Below, piece after piece: positions 45,254 through 52,999 of a DNA stretch of 64,000 nt (the first letter of the stretch is position 1; each line of letters begins with the position of its first letter). A program made the translations under genes and the position numbers. Source of the DNA: Bacteroidales bacterium (lineage in GTDB: Bacteria > Bacteroidota > Bacteroidia > Bacteroidales > F082); the NCBI GenBank assembly GCA_024400425.1, contig JAKSMV010000007.1, forward strand, positions 51,405 through 115,404, in the 5' to 3' direction. The notes below the pieces were generated by a model. It did no database searches and was not told the origin of the DNA. It was given only the letters and a program-made list of their open reading frames with translations.

Positions 45254-46696
45254 TCATTCCTTCACCCACTTCCCGCACTCGACAAGGCTGCTGAACGAAA
45301 CACCCTCATACACCTTCCAAACATAAGTTCCCACAGGCCAGCTCTTGGTGCTGATGCTTGTCACCTCGTCATCAATCTCCTGGCTGTGTACCATTCTTCC
45401 GTTCATGTCGTAAACCTCCACCCGAGCATCCTTCAGGGCCGTGCGGATGTGCATCTCGTTGCCGCCCGGGTTCGGGTAGGCGATGGCCAATTTCAGGCCG
45501 TTGGCATGGGCTTCCTCGACATTCCAAAATGAGTCAGCGAGAATGTGGTAGATTTTGTCGTCAATGGTTGTGATAAGGCAATCGCCATTGGGCATTGCAC
45601 AGATTTCAAAGGGTCCTTGCATGGTACCCGTACTTGGACGAAAAACCTCGCTGATTTTGTTTAAGTCTTCGTCAAAACGAGCAACATATATGCCATACTG
45701 AACCATGGCACACATGGCTATGCTACCGTCTGGGAAAAAGTCGATGGACTTATAAAAAGCGCGTTGGTCGTCTGCCGGAGTGTCCGTGGTCAATTCCCAC
45801 TTGTCGATGTGCGACATGTTGGGGTCGAATCTTGCTATCATGGCATCCTGAAATACTTCATTCCCTTGGGTGTCATATCCCGAACAGCCAACCACAAAAA
45901 GACAACCTGTTTTAGGATGTTTGGCAATGTAGGGATAGACAATACTCCCTCGCCATCCTGGTAGTGGGAAATCCCAATAGATTTCATCGTGCATCAATGT
46001 GGTGTCAAGGTTAAAATCTAAGTTGTAACACCGAGTAGAACCGATTGGGTGTTGCCTCATGTCGCAACCACCTACAAGATAGCCCGTTGAATCGGCATTG
46101 AAAGCAAACAATCTGTCAAAATCAAAGATTACGGATGTGAATGCTCTGTCAGCAAGCACGTTGCCCAATTTGTCGAACCTTACAATGCGGAACTGCCTTA
46201 CCGTTGAGTCGCATGTAAAATAATGCACGACAAAAGTGTGCCCGTTTTCAATCAGATATTGGTCTTCTTCAAAATAAGGGGACATTGAACCTTGACTACT
46301 TAGTAAAACAGAACCTGTTTCGGTCACTTTAAGATCATCGGCAATGTCGCCCACTGCAACCCAAAGCGAATCGGCTCGCTTCTTGTGGAAAATAACACCC
46401 ATGTTGTCATCTTCTCCTCGGAACAAAAGGCTTTGCCCGAACATGGTATAACCATTCTCATTGAGGTGATTTTGTGCGACATAATCCAATTCCTCACCAT
46501 CGGTTTTCATCCGACACAAGGCTATTGTGCCGTTTTCTTCACCACGCGTAAGAACCAAGACCTCATCTTCGTTAAGCGACAGCATGGCGATATATCCTCT
46601 GCTATCCCCTATAAGTTCCACTTCTAACTGTTCTTGCCCAAAAGTCTTGGTCCCGAAAAGGAGGGCGAAGGCAAGTAATAAATACAGGTTTTTCAT
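45254..46696 (-). CDS. T9SS cargo protein, six-bladed-type repeat body, unknown function
   Basis: 480 aa. The signal peptide ends TKTFGQ. The body to about 395 has regularly spaced strand pairs ending in DxDG-like turns (for example FDEDLNKISEVF, ARFDPNMSHIDKW, RFDKLGNVLADRAF), reminiscent of a beta-propeller. The last 80 residues form a T9SS sorting domain (IAYPNPGGNEMHI...VEVYDMNGRMVHSQ). No catalytic residues were recognised. It is a distant relative of the T9SS protein encoded at 47.0-48.5 kb; the two flank an IS30 scar. Confidence 0.8.
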   Translation of the reverse strand: MKNLYLLLAFALLFGTKTFGQEQLEVELIGDSRGYIAMLSLNEDEVLVLTRGEENGTIALCRMKTDGEELDYVAQNHLNENGYTMFGQSLLFRGEDDNMGVIFHKKRADSLWVAVGDIADDLKVTETGSVLLSSQGSMSPYFEEDQYLIENGHTFVVHYFTCDSTVRQFRIVRFDKLGNVLADRAFTSVIFDFDRLFAFNADSTGYLVGGCDMRQHPIGSTRCYNLDFNLDTTLMHDEIYWDFPLPGWRGSIVYPYIAKHPKTGCLFVVGCSGYDTQGNEVFQDAMIARFDPNMSHIDKWELTTDTPADDQRAFYKSIDFFPDGSIAMCAMVQYGIYVARFDEDLNKISEVFRPSTGTMQGPFEICAMPNGDCLITTIDDKIYHILADSFWNVEEAHANGLKLAIAYPNPGGNEMHIRTALKDARVEVYDMNGRMVHSQEIDDEVTSISTKSWPVGTYVWKVYEGVSFSSLVECGKWVKE

Positions 46697-46820
46697 TTTG
46701 CGTTAGTTTAATATTCCTAAATTCAAATGTTAAATGCAACATTAGCGAGTGGCAATGATAAGATGATTTTTTTCGAGCGGGAGAAAGGAGCCTTTCCCTC
46801 GCTCGAATGGGAAAAACGAC

Positions 46821-46828
46821 TATCTTTG
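46821..46828 (+). promoter_or_regulatory. -7 promoter element before IS30 fragment
   Basis: TATCTTTG, 22 bp before the remnant's ATG; presumably the insertion sequence's own promoter. It reads toward the minus-strand T9SS gene and could give antisense RNA to its 3' end. Confidence 0.5.
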
Positions 46829-46849
46829 CCTCCTTCCTAAAGAAAAAAA

Positions 46850-46960
46850 ATGGCACATTTAACCAGCAAGCAAAGGTACACAATTTCTGTGATGTTGGAG
46901 AAGAAAATCTCCCAAAGTGAAATCGCAGCGACGATAGGCCGCCACTGCTACTGCAGAAAT
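46850..46960 (+). pseudogene. IS30-family transposase N-terminal remnant
   Basis: About 35 codons match the N-terminal helix-turn-helix of IS30 transposases: MAHLTSKQRYTISVML, then SQSEIAATIGRH. After this the sequence loses similarity, and no DDE catalytic domain follows; the reading frame continues into unrelated sequence antisense to the neighbouring gene. The remnant keeps a promoter-like box. It marks a past insertion and deletion in this accessory region. Confidence 0.75.
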
Positions 46961-46990
46961 GTATTAATGAAAACGATGTCGTCGTTGTGT

Positions 46991-47018
46991 GTAGAGACGT
47001 GCCATGACGCGTCTCTAC
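46991..47018. repeat. Dispersed palindrome supplying a stop codon
   Basis: GTAGAGACGTGCCA then TGACGCGTCTCTAC, two positions off a perfect palindrome. The minus-strand TAG stop of the T9SS gene (47017-47015) lies within its right arm. Confidence 0.88.
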
Positions 47019-48529
47019 TCCTTCACCACCTTCCGCACGCAGCGTTTCCCGTTCTCGTCGGTGATGCCCACGAAATAGATGCCCGTGGGCAGCGTGCTGA
47101 TGTCGATGGTGGCTTGCGGGCCTTCGGCCTGGTGCGTGGCCACGCGCTGGCCCAGCATGTTGGTGATTTCAATCTGCTTCAGGTTCTCGCCTACGATAGT
47201 GACGGTGGCATTGGCGGGGTTGGGATAGACACTTAACAAACTTTCTTCTTGGAACTCATCAATGCCGACTGTTCCATCTGCATTAATCTTCAAAACGAAA
47301 ACATCCAAACGACCAATAGAATTATGGTCAAACACATTGCCCACAATCAAACAACCACCATCTGAGGTAGCAATGGTTTGGAAAGCCGAATAAATGTTTC
47401 CGTCAACCAAATACTGTTTCTGCCAAACAACATTCAAGTCAGTATCGGCTTTTGTAACTACAAGATGGGTGCCACTACTCCCGTACGGCCATGAATCGTA
47501 ATTTACATTTCGCATGGAACATTGATAGACTTCTCCATTATCGTTGACATCAACAGACTTAAAAAAAGCCGGTGCTTCAACTGTATCGTTGAAATGACCA
47601 ATAACACAAAAATTGGGTTGAATAACAAAATCGGAATCAGTCTTTGCCAAAAATGCAGACCTGTCATCCTTATCGTTTGAATATTCATCAAGCCGTGACG
47701 AAATATAATACCCACCATCAGGTGAAGAAATCATCATGCTATTAAAGGCCTCTATGTATGCATGATAATAGTGGCCGTTACCGTCATCCTCACGCCAATT
47801 CACAATGTTGCAATCCCTTTTAAGTTGTAGCTCGCTATCATATATCCATGTTCGTGAAGTAACATGCAAGTACGGAATTTGTCTTGCACCAAATAAGCCA
47901 AATCCGTGCGGATCGTCTTGAAGCCGAAACAAATTATCTATATAACGGACAGTCGTGTCGGCGAAGTTCTCAACTTGTATTATTTCTCCTTCGTTTGATA
48001 TTCTGCACAATTTAATTTCGTTTCCGATCATTTGCAATTGGAATGACAACATGGCGACATAACCTTCTTCCAACTGCAAAAATCTGTATTCATCAAGCCT
48101 TGCATCAGGGTGATTGGCAACGGGCAATGGAACTAATTTTCGACTGACTACAGCCATTTCATCATCAAGGCAAATGGTCATAAGAAAATCATTCCCATTG
48201 GGAGCAGAACATTTGCCGATTCCCACGACAAGACTATTATCATTCGGATGCGGGAAAAGGTTGCACAAATTGACGGTAGTATCTGTTGCAGCCAAACTGA
48301 CTTCACCAAGCAATTCTCCGTTATTTGACAGTTTGACTATTTTGCTCTCCATTTCTGGGTTAGACTGTTCTTTTAGGGAAAACAGATAGCCATCTTCCAA
48401 TTCCAATACATCGCGAGCTCTCCATGTCTTTCCGTCAGGATCCTGAAACAGGGAATAAAAACCTCTTTCCTGCGGAAAAGCACAAAGACACAACAAAGTG
48501 ATGATGACAATAAATGCAGTTTTTTTCAT
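47015..48529 (-). CDS. T9SS cargo protein, propeller-like body
   Basis: 504 aa. The start at 48529 gives a proper signal peptide (MKKTAFIVIITLLCLCAFPQ); the longer frame to 48598 adds residues without that property. The body (about 25-430) has repeated strand segments with SPDGGYYISSRLDE, TSDGGCLIVGNVFD and similar blade-like motifs, suggesting a beta-propeller. A T9SS sorting domain ends it (LSVYPNPANATVTI...GIYFVGITDENGKRC). Counted GC is 61% over 47041-47220 (sorting domain) and 39% over 47221-47460 (body). The stop codon is inside a dispersed palindrome. Confidence 0.82.
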   Translation of the reverse strand: MKKTAFIVIITLLCLCAFPQERGFYSLFQDPDGKTWRARDVLELEDGYLFSLKEQSNPEMESKIVKLSNNGELLGEVSLAATDTTVNLCNLFPHPNDNSLVVGIGKCSAPNGNDFLMTICLDDEMAVVSRKLVPLPVANHPDARLDEYRFLQLEEGYVAMLSFQLQMIGNEIKLCRISNEGEIIQVENFADTTVRYIDNLFRLQDDPHGFGLFGARQIPYLHVTSRTWIYDSELQLKRDCNIVNWREDDGNGHYYHAYIEAFNSMMISSPDGGYYISSRLDEYSNDKDDRSAFLAKTDSDFVIQPNFCVIGHFNDTVEAPAFFKSVDVNDNGEVYQCSMRNVNYDSWPYGSSGTHLVVTKADTDLNVVWQKQYLVDGNIYSAFQTIATSDGGCLIVGNVFDHNSIGRLDVFVLKINADGTVGIDEFQEESLLSVYPNPANATVTIVGENLKQIEITNMLGQRVATHQAEGPQATIDISTLPTGIYFVGITDENGKRCVRKVVKE

Positions 48530-48563
48530 AGGAACTTGAGCTATTCTGTCAATTATTTGAATG

Positions 48564-49607
48564 TTATTCTTCTGGGCCAGCACAATGGAGTATTCCAAAT
48601 TTAATAATCAATCGGTGAAAGCAGTTACCTCTCCCCTTAACACCAAGAATCTCATCACTTTCATAATTAGCGCTGATAAAGCATCTTCCTTCCGGTACAA
48701 AATATTCTATTAACTCAGGACCTTTGTTTAGATAATAATTCATGTCTTCCGGGCAAATACAGTGATTAGTATTGTATTGATTTCTGATATAAAGTTTATA
48801 TCCGCAAGGGCTATTCTCATCATATATAAAATCATCATTTAAATTACCATAAAAATCCTCAGTTTCATAGAAACTAATTCCCAATTCCTCTACATCCGTA
48901 TAGTAACCATTACCACTTTCACAAGCAGTGAGAGGCATTTTAGAAAGAACCATTTTTGTGAGTTCGTGAGGGGCGCCACTGTTGGGGCATTCTCCTGCAT
49001 AAGGGCCACATTTGCCACCAGCAGAAACATGTCCGTTCCCATAATCAACATACCATTCATTCCAATAATCTGTTTCGTCGAAATGTGTTTTTACGGCAGG
49101 AAGACCTCTTGTGGTGAGAATGGTTTTTGCCAAAACAGAATTAGCCTTAGAATTATTATCGAAAGTTGTCTGAATAGAAAGAATGCTCTTGTCTGGTAAA
49201 GAGCACTTTGCAAAAGCACTTTCCACATCATCGGATAAACTAACGAAAGCTTCATTCAACTGGGCTAGTGTTATTTCGTCGCCATTAGTTGGTAGTTCAA
49301 AAAATAATGTATCACATTGGATGTCAGAAGTTTGATGACCAGCATCTCCGTAAGTATAATTCAAAACAGCTTCAAGATGCCAACGAGCATCTTCCATTGA
49401 TAAGGTTTCGTCGCCTTTTGCTGCTGATTGCATTTTTTTCTTGAATTGTCTCAAATAAGCACTCATATCGTCTTCTTTTGAAACAACAATTTCTTCATTG
49501 CCGTTTTGGGCTACTTTATTTTCCTTCTCTTTCTTACAACCCACAAAAATAGCGGCAGTTGTAGCGGCAAGAAGAATAGCCGAAATAATGTATGATTTGT
49601 ATTTCAT
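48564..49607 (-). CDS. Lipoprotein of unknown function
   Basis: 347 aa. The signal peptide has lipobox IFVGC followed by KKEKEN, indicating an outer-membrane lipoprotein. The mature part has an acidic helical stretch (about 45-160) and a Cys-rich C-terminal region (CGPYAGECPNSG, HCICPEDMNYY, CFHRLIIKFGILHC). No family is recognised. GC is low compared with the lipoprotein gene at 42-44 kb. It lies between a T9SS cargo gene and a DUF3244-like gene, all on the minus strand. Confidence 0.7.
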   Translation of the reverse strand: MKYKSYIISAILLAATTAAIFVGCKKEKENKVAQNGNEEIVVSKEDDMSAYLRQFKKKMQSAAKGDETLSMEDARWHLEAVLNYTYGDAGHQTSDIQCDTLFFELPTNGDEITLAQLNEAFVSLSDDVESAFAKCSLPDKSILSIQTTFDNNSKANSVLAKTILTTRGLPAVKTHFDETDYWNEWYVDYGNGHVSAGGKCGPYAGECPNSGAPHELTKMVLSKMPLTACESGNGYYTDVEELGISFYETEDFYGNLNDDFIYDENSPCGYKLYIRNQYNTNHCICPEDMNYYLNKGPELIEYFVPEGRCFISANYESDEILGVKGRGNCFHRLIIKFGILHCAGPEE

Positions 49608-49732
49608 TTTTAATTGATTTATTTAAGTAAGATTACTCATTATTATTAATTTCAATACTCTTCCCGGTCTCATTACCAAGAAGAGCCTCATATTATGAAC
49701 TAGTTCTTCCTTCCCATATCATTTATAATTAT

Positions 49733-50110
49733 TCATTCCACTTCAAACTCGCCATAATACTCGTCCCCGTTAGGGAGAGTAAAGTTGACGATGTAACTGC
49801 CTGCATTGGAAATGTAGAACTGCAAGCCATTAGGCGTTTGCGCCACAACACAATCTACCATGGCACCTGTGTCTGTTGTAATCTCTACCGAGACTTGACC
49901 GAGATTTTCACTTATTAACATGGTAAGGATGTGCCCATCGATAGAGGCTAAGATAGTGCTGCCTTTGTCAGAACTATTTCCATTATTCTTATTTATTACC
50001 TCAATAGGAATGTCTTTACCATTTTCCATTCCTTCCAAACCGTGTGCAAAGCACAATGCTCCCGAAAGAATGAAGCAGAGCATAAAAACCATAGTCATTA
50101 CTTGTTTCAT
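49733..50110 (-). CDS. DUF3244-like secreted protein
   Basis: 125 aa. The signal peptide ends GALCFAHG. The mature region has a small beta-sandwich pattern (HILTMLISENLGQVSVEITTDTGAMV then GSYIVNFTLPNGDEYYGEFEV), like DUF3244 and reduced T9SS/Por-type sandwich domains. Such small proteins often sit beside TPR/HTH regulators in Bacteroidales. A -7 box is at 50137-50144. Function unknown. Confidence 0.65.
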   Translation of the reverse strand: MKQVMTMVFMLCFILSGALCFAHGLEGMENGKDIPIEVINKNNGNSSDKGSTILASIDGHILTMLISENLGQVSVEITTDTGAMVDCVVAQTPNGLQFYISNAGSYIVNFTLPNGDEYYGEFEVE

Positions 50111-50136
50111 TTACGTTTGATTTTGAAATAACGCTG

Positions 50137-50144
50137 CAAAAATA
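50137..50144 (-). promoter_or_regulatory. -7 promoter element of DUF3244-like gene
   Basis: Reads TATTTTTG on the minus strand, 26 bp upstream of the ATG. Confidence 0.55.
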
Positions 50145-50225
50145 TTGTACTATGGCTATTCTTGTCAAGAAATAAATGGTTGTAAATGATTTTGGATTTT
50201 GCGTAACATCTTGTTTTTTATCGAC

Positions 50226-52004
50226 TTACAAACTAGCTGCAAAGCTCAATAAAGTAACAGAAAGTTTGCATTTGCTACCTAATACTTTCCTCATTTTATT
50301 GTTGCGTGCAACAATTGTACTATAGTCTCGCTGCATCAAAGCCGCAACATCGGCATCAGTGATACCAAGCAAATATAAGCAACAATAATCGAGGTCACCT
50401 TGGGTAAGCGCTGGATAGTTCTCCTTTAGGCGAATCGTAAAATTTCCAAAATGGCGGTCAGCAGCCAAACACAATTCCAACATTTGTTGTTTGTCCAAAG
50501 CATAATCCTTATATGCGCTACAATCCACTTTCGACTTGAATTGCCCTTCTTTTACACGCTCCATTATCAGGCGGCACACAGGTTCCTCTGTGAACGATGA
50601 GGCAACTTCTGTCTTTGCAGCCAAATCATTTTGCCGCCTAATTTGGCCCTTAAGTTCGCGCACCTCCTGGTTGCTTCGTTTCAGTCGGCCCGAAAGAGCT
50701 GCTTGTTGGGTTTGGTGTAGCTGTTGTTGGGCCATTATCTTCCGTTTGTGCCTGTTTCTCACTGCAATGATTATGACAAATGCAAAGAATAAAAACGCTG
50801 GAATAATCCATTTCATGATTTTTATGACGACTTCCCGAATCTCTTGCTCAGGCTGCCGTTCTTGTTTCTGATTCAAATACTGTTGAAACAAATCATTAAG
50901 TTTCGATACCAAAGCCTTGTTTTCACCCTCCGATGGGTAATGGTCTGCCAAAAAACGCCGACAAGCATTCCCCTTTTCATGATAGCCTAAACTATCATAA
51001 ATAACACGAAGATATTTTGCAGCCTCAATTTCTCCATACTCTTCAAATAAAGGTTCCAGATAGGACAATGCTGAATCATAATAATGCTCTTCGGCATAGA
51101 TGGAACCTATAAACAGAGCATAAATGGCACCCTCACTTTCTGTTACATCCTTATCATATAACTGATGTAAAGCCTCAATAGGCTGTTCCCATCCTAATCC
51201 AAGATCGTAGTTGCATAAAGCGATATGGGACTGAATGTCTCGATAAGTTACATTATCGACATCGGGCATTTGCTCTAAGGCTTGTTCGTAATATAGTTTT
51301 GCTTGACTATCATCCTTCAACATGGAGTACTGAAGCGCGATATGACCGAGAGCCTTAGAAATGCCGTATGATGAAGTCGGTTCTATTAGACAATATGAGA
51401 GAGCACAATCATAGCATTTTATGGCAACCTCCATCATAAATTGCTCTGAAAACATATCTCCGAGACGGTTGTAGGTATATGCCATAAACTTCGCCTTGTT
51501 TTTCACCAAATCCTTCTCCTCAAACCGTTCCTCCATGATTTCCAATGTCTTCAGGTATTCCGCGCAAGCCTCAACCACACTATCCTGCTCATAAAATCCC
51601 ACACCATTTATATAATGCGCGCGGGCATCAAGAAAAACGACGTCGTGGGTAGAGACGCGCCATGGCACGTCTCCAGAAATGCAAAGCGAATCGAAATAAT
51701 CCACCGCACGCAACAGTTCGGTGCGGTTGGTCTGTTCGCAGTCGTTCTTGTAGAGCAATTCCGAGACCAGCATCTGGCAATAATGCCCGTCGAACGCATC
51801 GAGGCTGTCGGCCAGCGGGCTGCCCGCAAAATCCAGCAGCACCGCCAAGGCGCTGTCGGGCTGCTGCCACATCAAGGTGTCGATGGCGGCGAGGCGCGGG
51901 TGCATATCATCCGTTGGTAGAGACGCGCCATGGCGCGTCTCTACAGGGGATGTGCACGCGGCCATCAGACAGGCCAAAACCAATATGTGAACGATGCGTT
52001 TCAT
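50226..52004 (-). CDS. Membrane-anchored TPR regulator with C-terminal HTH; two in-frame palindromes
   Basis: 592 aa. The lipobox-like LMAAC near residue 17 is followed by TPR repeats (about 120-370; for example AKLYYEQALEQMPD and AIKCYDCALSYCL), a membrane helix (WIIPAFLFFAFVIIIAV, near 400), a coiled coil, and a C-terminal helix-turn-helix (DADVAALMQRDYSTIVARNNKMRKVLGSK). Periplasmic sensing with a cytoplasmic DNA-binding tail is inferred. Codons 21-30 (VETRHGASLP) and a second block, GDVPWRVSTH, are translations of the dispersed palindrome in two frames. The ATG at 52004 is used because the extended start would lie in the -7 box; the leader is only a few nt. Confidence 0.82.
   Translation of the reverse strand: MKRIVHILVLACLMAACTSPVETRHGASLPTDDMHPRLAAIDTLMWQQPDSALAVLLDFAGSPLADSLDAFDGHYCQMLVSELLYKNDCEQTNRTELLRAVDYFDSLCISGDVPWRVSTHDVVFLDARAHYINGVGFYEQDSVVEACAEYLKTLEIMEERFEEKDLVKNKAKFMAYTYNRLGDMFSEQFMMEVAIKCYDCALSYCLIEPTSSYGISKALGHIALQYSMLKDDSQAKLYYEQALEQMPDVDNVTYRDIQSHIALCNYDLGLGWEQPIEALHQLYDKDVTESEGAIYALFIGSIYAEEHYYDSALSYLEPLFEEYGEIEAAKYLRVIYDSLGYHEKGNACRRFLADHYPSEGENKALVSKLNDLFQQYLNQKQERQPEQEIREVVIKIMKWIIPAFLFFAFVIIIAVRNRHKRKIMAQQQLHQTQQAALSGRLKRSNQEVRELKGQIRRQNDLAAKTEVASSFTEEPVCRLIMERVKEGQFKSKVDCSAYKDYALDKQQMLELCLAADRHFGNFTIRLKENYPALTQGDLDYCCLYLLGITDADVAALMQRDYSTIVARNNKMRKVLGSKCKLSVTLLSFAASL
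51649..51674. repeat. Dispersed palindrome inside TPR/HTH gene (degenerate copy)
   Basis: GTAGAGACGCGCCA followed by TGGCACGTCTCC; the right arm has diverged. In the minus-strand gene it is read as GDVPWRVST, within an otherwise acidic and helical region, so it is an in-frame insertion. Confidence 0.88.
51917..51944. repeat. Dispersed palindrome inside TPR/HTH gene (perfect copy)
   Basis: GTAGAGACGCGCCA followed by its exact reverse complement, 28 bp. Read on the minus strand it encodes residues 21-30 (VETRHGASLP) directly after the lipobox cysteine. Confidence 0.93.
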
Positions 52005-52010
52005 CGGGGG

Positions 52011-52018
52011 CAAAGATA
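52011..52018 (-). promoter_or_regulatory. -7 element of TPR/HTH gene
   Basis: Reads TATCTTTG on the minus strand; its last base is 6 nt upstream of the ATG (52004), predicting an almost leaderless mRNA. Confidence 0.6.
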
Positions 52019-52397
52019 ATAATAATTGTTGAAAACAGGGACAAATCCTTTAACCCATCACCATTAACCCATCACCCATCAGCAAAAGAATTGCCGCATG
52101 ATTTGAAGACTTGGCATCACGAACGAATCACGAAGGCATCACGAAGGATTGAGGCTGGGAAAATACGCTCGTCAGTAGCATGACCAAGGCCGCACCAAGT
52201 TGCCTTCTCGGCCGCACCAAATAGTGAGTTTCTTCGCTGTTTCTTCGGGGTTTCTTCGGTGATTCTTCGGTGAATGACCGAAGAAGCTCCGAAGAAAGTG
52301 TGCGGAAACCACGAAGAAAGTGCGGCCTTGTCCCCTACTTGACCAAAAGGAAACTCGTTCAATCCTTCGACAAGCCTTCGGCAGAAGACACAAAAAA
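52019..52397. other. Gene-free region with 11-bp repeats and nested inverted repeat
   Basis: No convincing gene. It holds three ATCACGAA repeats at 52116-52148 (period 11), direct repeats GGCCGCACCAA at 52188 and 52210, and a nested inverted repeat at 52210-52327. Short open frames on the minus strand are repetitive and lack ribosome-binding or promoter signals. Confidence 0.75.
52210..52327. repeat. 118-bp nested inverted repeat (TTTCTTCGG arms)
   Basis: Outer arms GGCCGCAC (52210-52217) and GTGCGGCC (52320-52327) are perfect. Inside, TTTCTTCG repeats four times on the left and CGAAGAA three times on the right; the innermost stem is TTCTTCGGT (52263-52271) with ACCGAAGAA (52277-52285), loop GAATG. 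Confidence 0.88.
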
Positions 52398-52420
52398 AGC
52401 CCTTGCGTAATGCAAGAGCT
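52392..52420 (-). terminator. Terminator of rpmE
   Basis: AGCCCTTGC (52398-52406), loop GTAAT, GCAAGAGCT (52412-52420); on the minus strand the stem is followed by T7. Confidence 0.85.
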
Positions 52421-52443
52421 TCCTTTCAGTTGTAAGACCAAAA

Positions 52444-52713
52444 TTATTTGGCTTCCTTCTTTTCGAAGAACTTCTTGTACTTGTTGTTGAACTTATCAAC
52501 ACGACCGGCACTGTCAACGAGTTTCATCTTACCAGTGTAGAATGGGTGTGATGCGCTGGAGATTTCGAGCTTAACCAACGGATATTCATTGCCGTCTTCC
52601 CACTTGATGGTCTCCTTGGTATTGATAGTCGAACGTGACATGAAGCACACATCGTTTGACATATCCTTGAAGATAACCAGTCGATAATTCTTTGGGTGAA
52701 TGTCTTTTTTCAT
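52444..52713 (-). CDS. rpmE2: 50S ribosomal protein L31 type B
   Basis: 89 aa. The type B form: [39 protein letters not shown]. The CxxC zinc-binding pairs of type A L31 are absent, as expected for the zinc-independent paralogue. No zinc-responsive operator was recognised, and no type A copy lies in the window. Monocistronic with its own terminator. Confidence 0.95.
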   Translation of the reverse strand: MKKDIHPKNYRLVIFKDMSNDVCFMSRSTINTKETIKWEDGNEYPLVKLEISSASHPFYTGKMKLVDSAGRVDKFNNKYKKFFEKKEAK

Positions 52714-52741
52714 CGCTTTCTTTCCTTTAAATTTGAGTGCG

Positions 52742-52771
52742 CAAAAGTACTACTATTTTTGGAAATGACAA
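52742..52771 (-). promoter_or_regulatory. Promoter of rpmE
   Basis: On the minus strand, TTG (52771-52769) and TACTTTTG (52749-52742) are 19 bp apart, a good match to the -33/-7 pattern. Confidence 0.65.
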
Positions 52772-52900
52772 TCGTTTAAGTGATATTTTTTGATATTTTA
52801 AGTCATTTACTTGATTTTCAAATATTTAATTATTTCAATTTCGTAAAGCGCAATGATTCACCAAGTTTCACACCTTATTAAATAAATAAGCGATAAAATG

Positions 52901-52930
52901 TTTGGCACACTGATTTAATTGTTATCTTTG
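52901..52930 (+). promoter_or_regulatory. Promoter of serC-serA operon
   Basis: TTTG (52901-52904) and TATCTTTG (52923-52930), 18 bp apart, one of the best -33/-7 pairs in the window. The leader is about 65 nt; no riboswitch fold was recognised in it. Confidence 0.8.
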
Positions 52931-52999
52931 TGGCATTCAAACAAACAACAAACATAGTTAACAAGTTATAAATTAAACATTTAATTCAAACATTCAGAA

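Larger units (their letters stand above)
46697..47014. other. Intergenic region with IS30 scar and hairpins
   Basis: This 318-bp gap holds a 17-bp imperfect inverted repeat (46772-46788 with 46791-46807, 15 of 17 positions paired), a -7 box at 46821-46828, a truncated IS30 transposase start (46850 to about 46960) and most of a dispersed palindrome (46991-47018). No intact gene. Confidence 0.8.

Noticed and set aside
46850..47236. A 128-codon gene on the plus strand
   Set aside because: Only the first 35 codons resemble IS30; the rest is antisense to the T9SS sorting domain of the neighbouring gene.
52117..52441. Two overlapping minus-strand open frames of 81 and 89 codons
   Set aside because: They run through the inverted repeat and iterons and give low-complexity peptides; no start signals.
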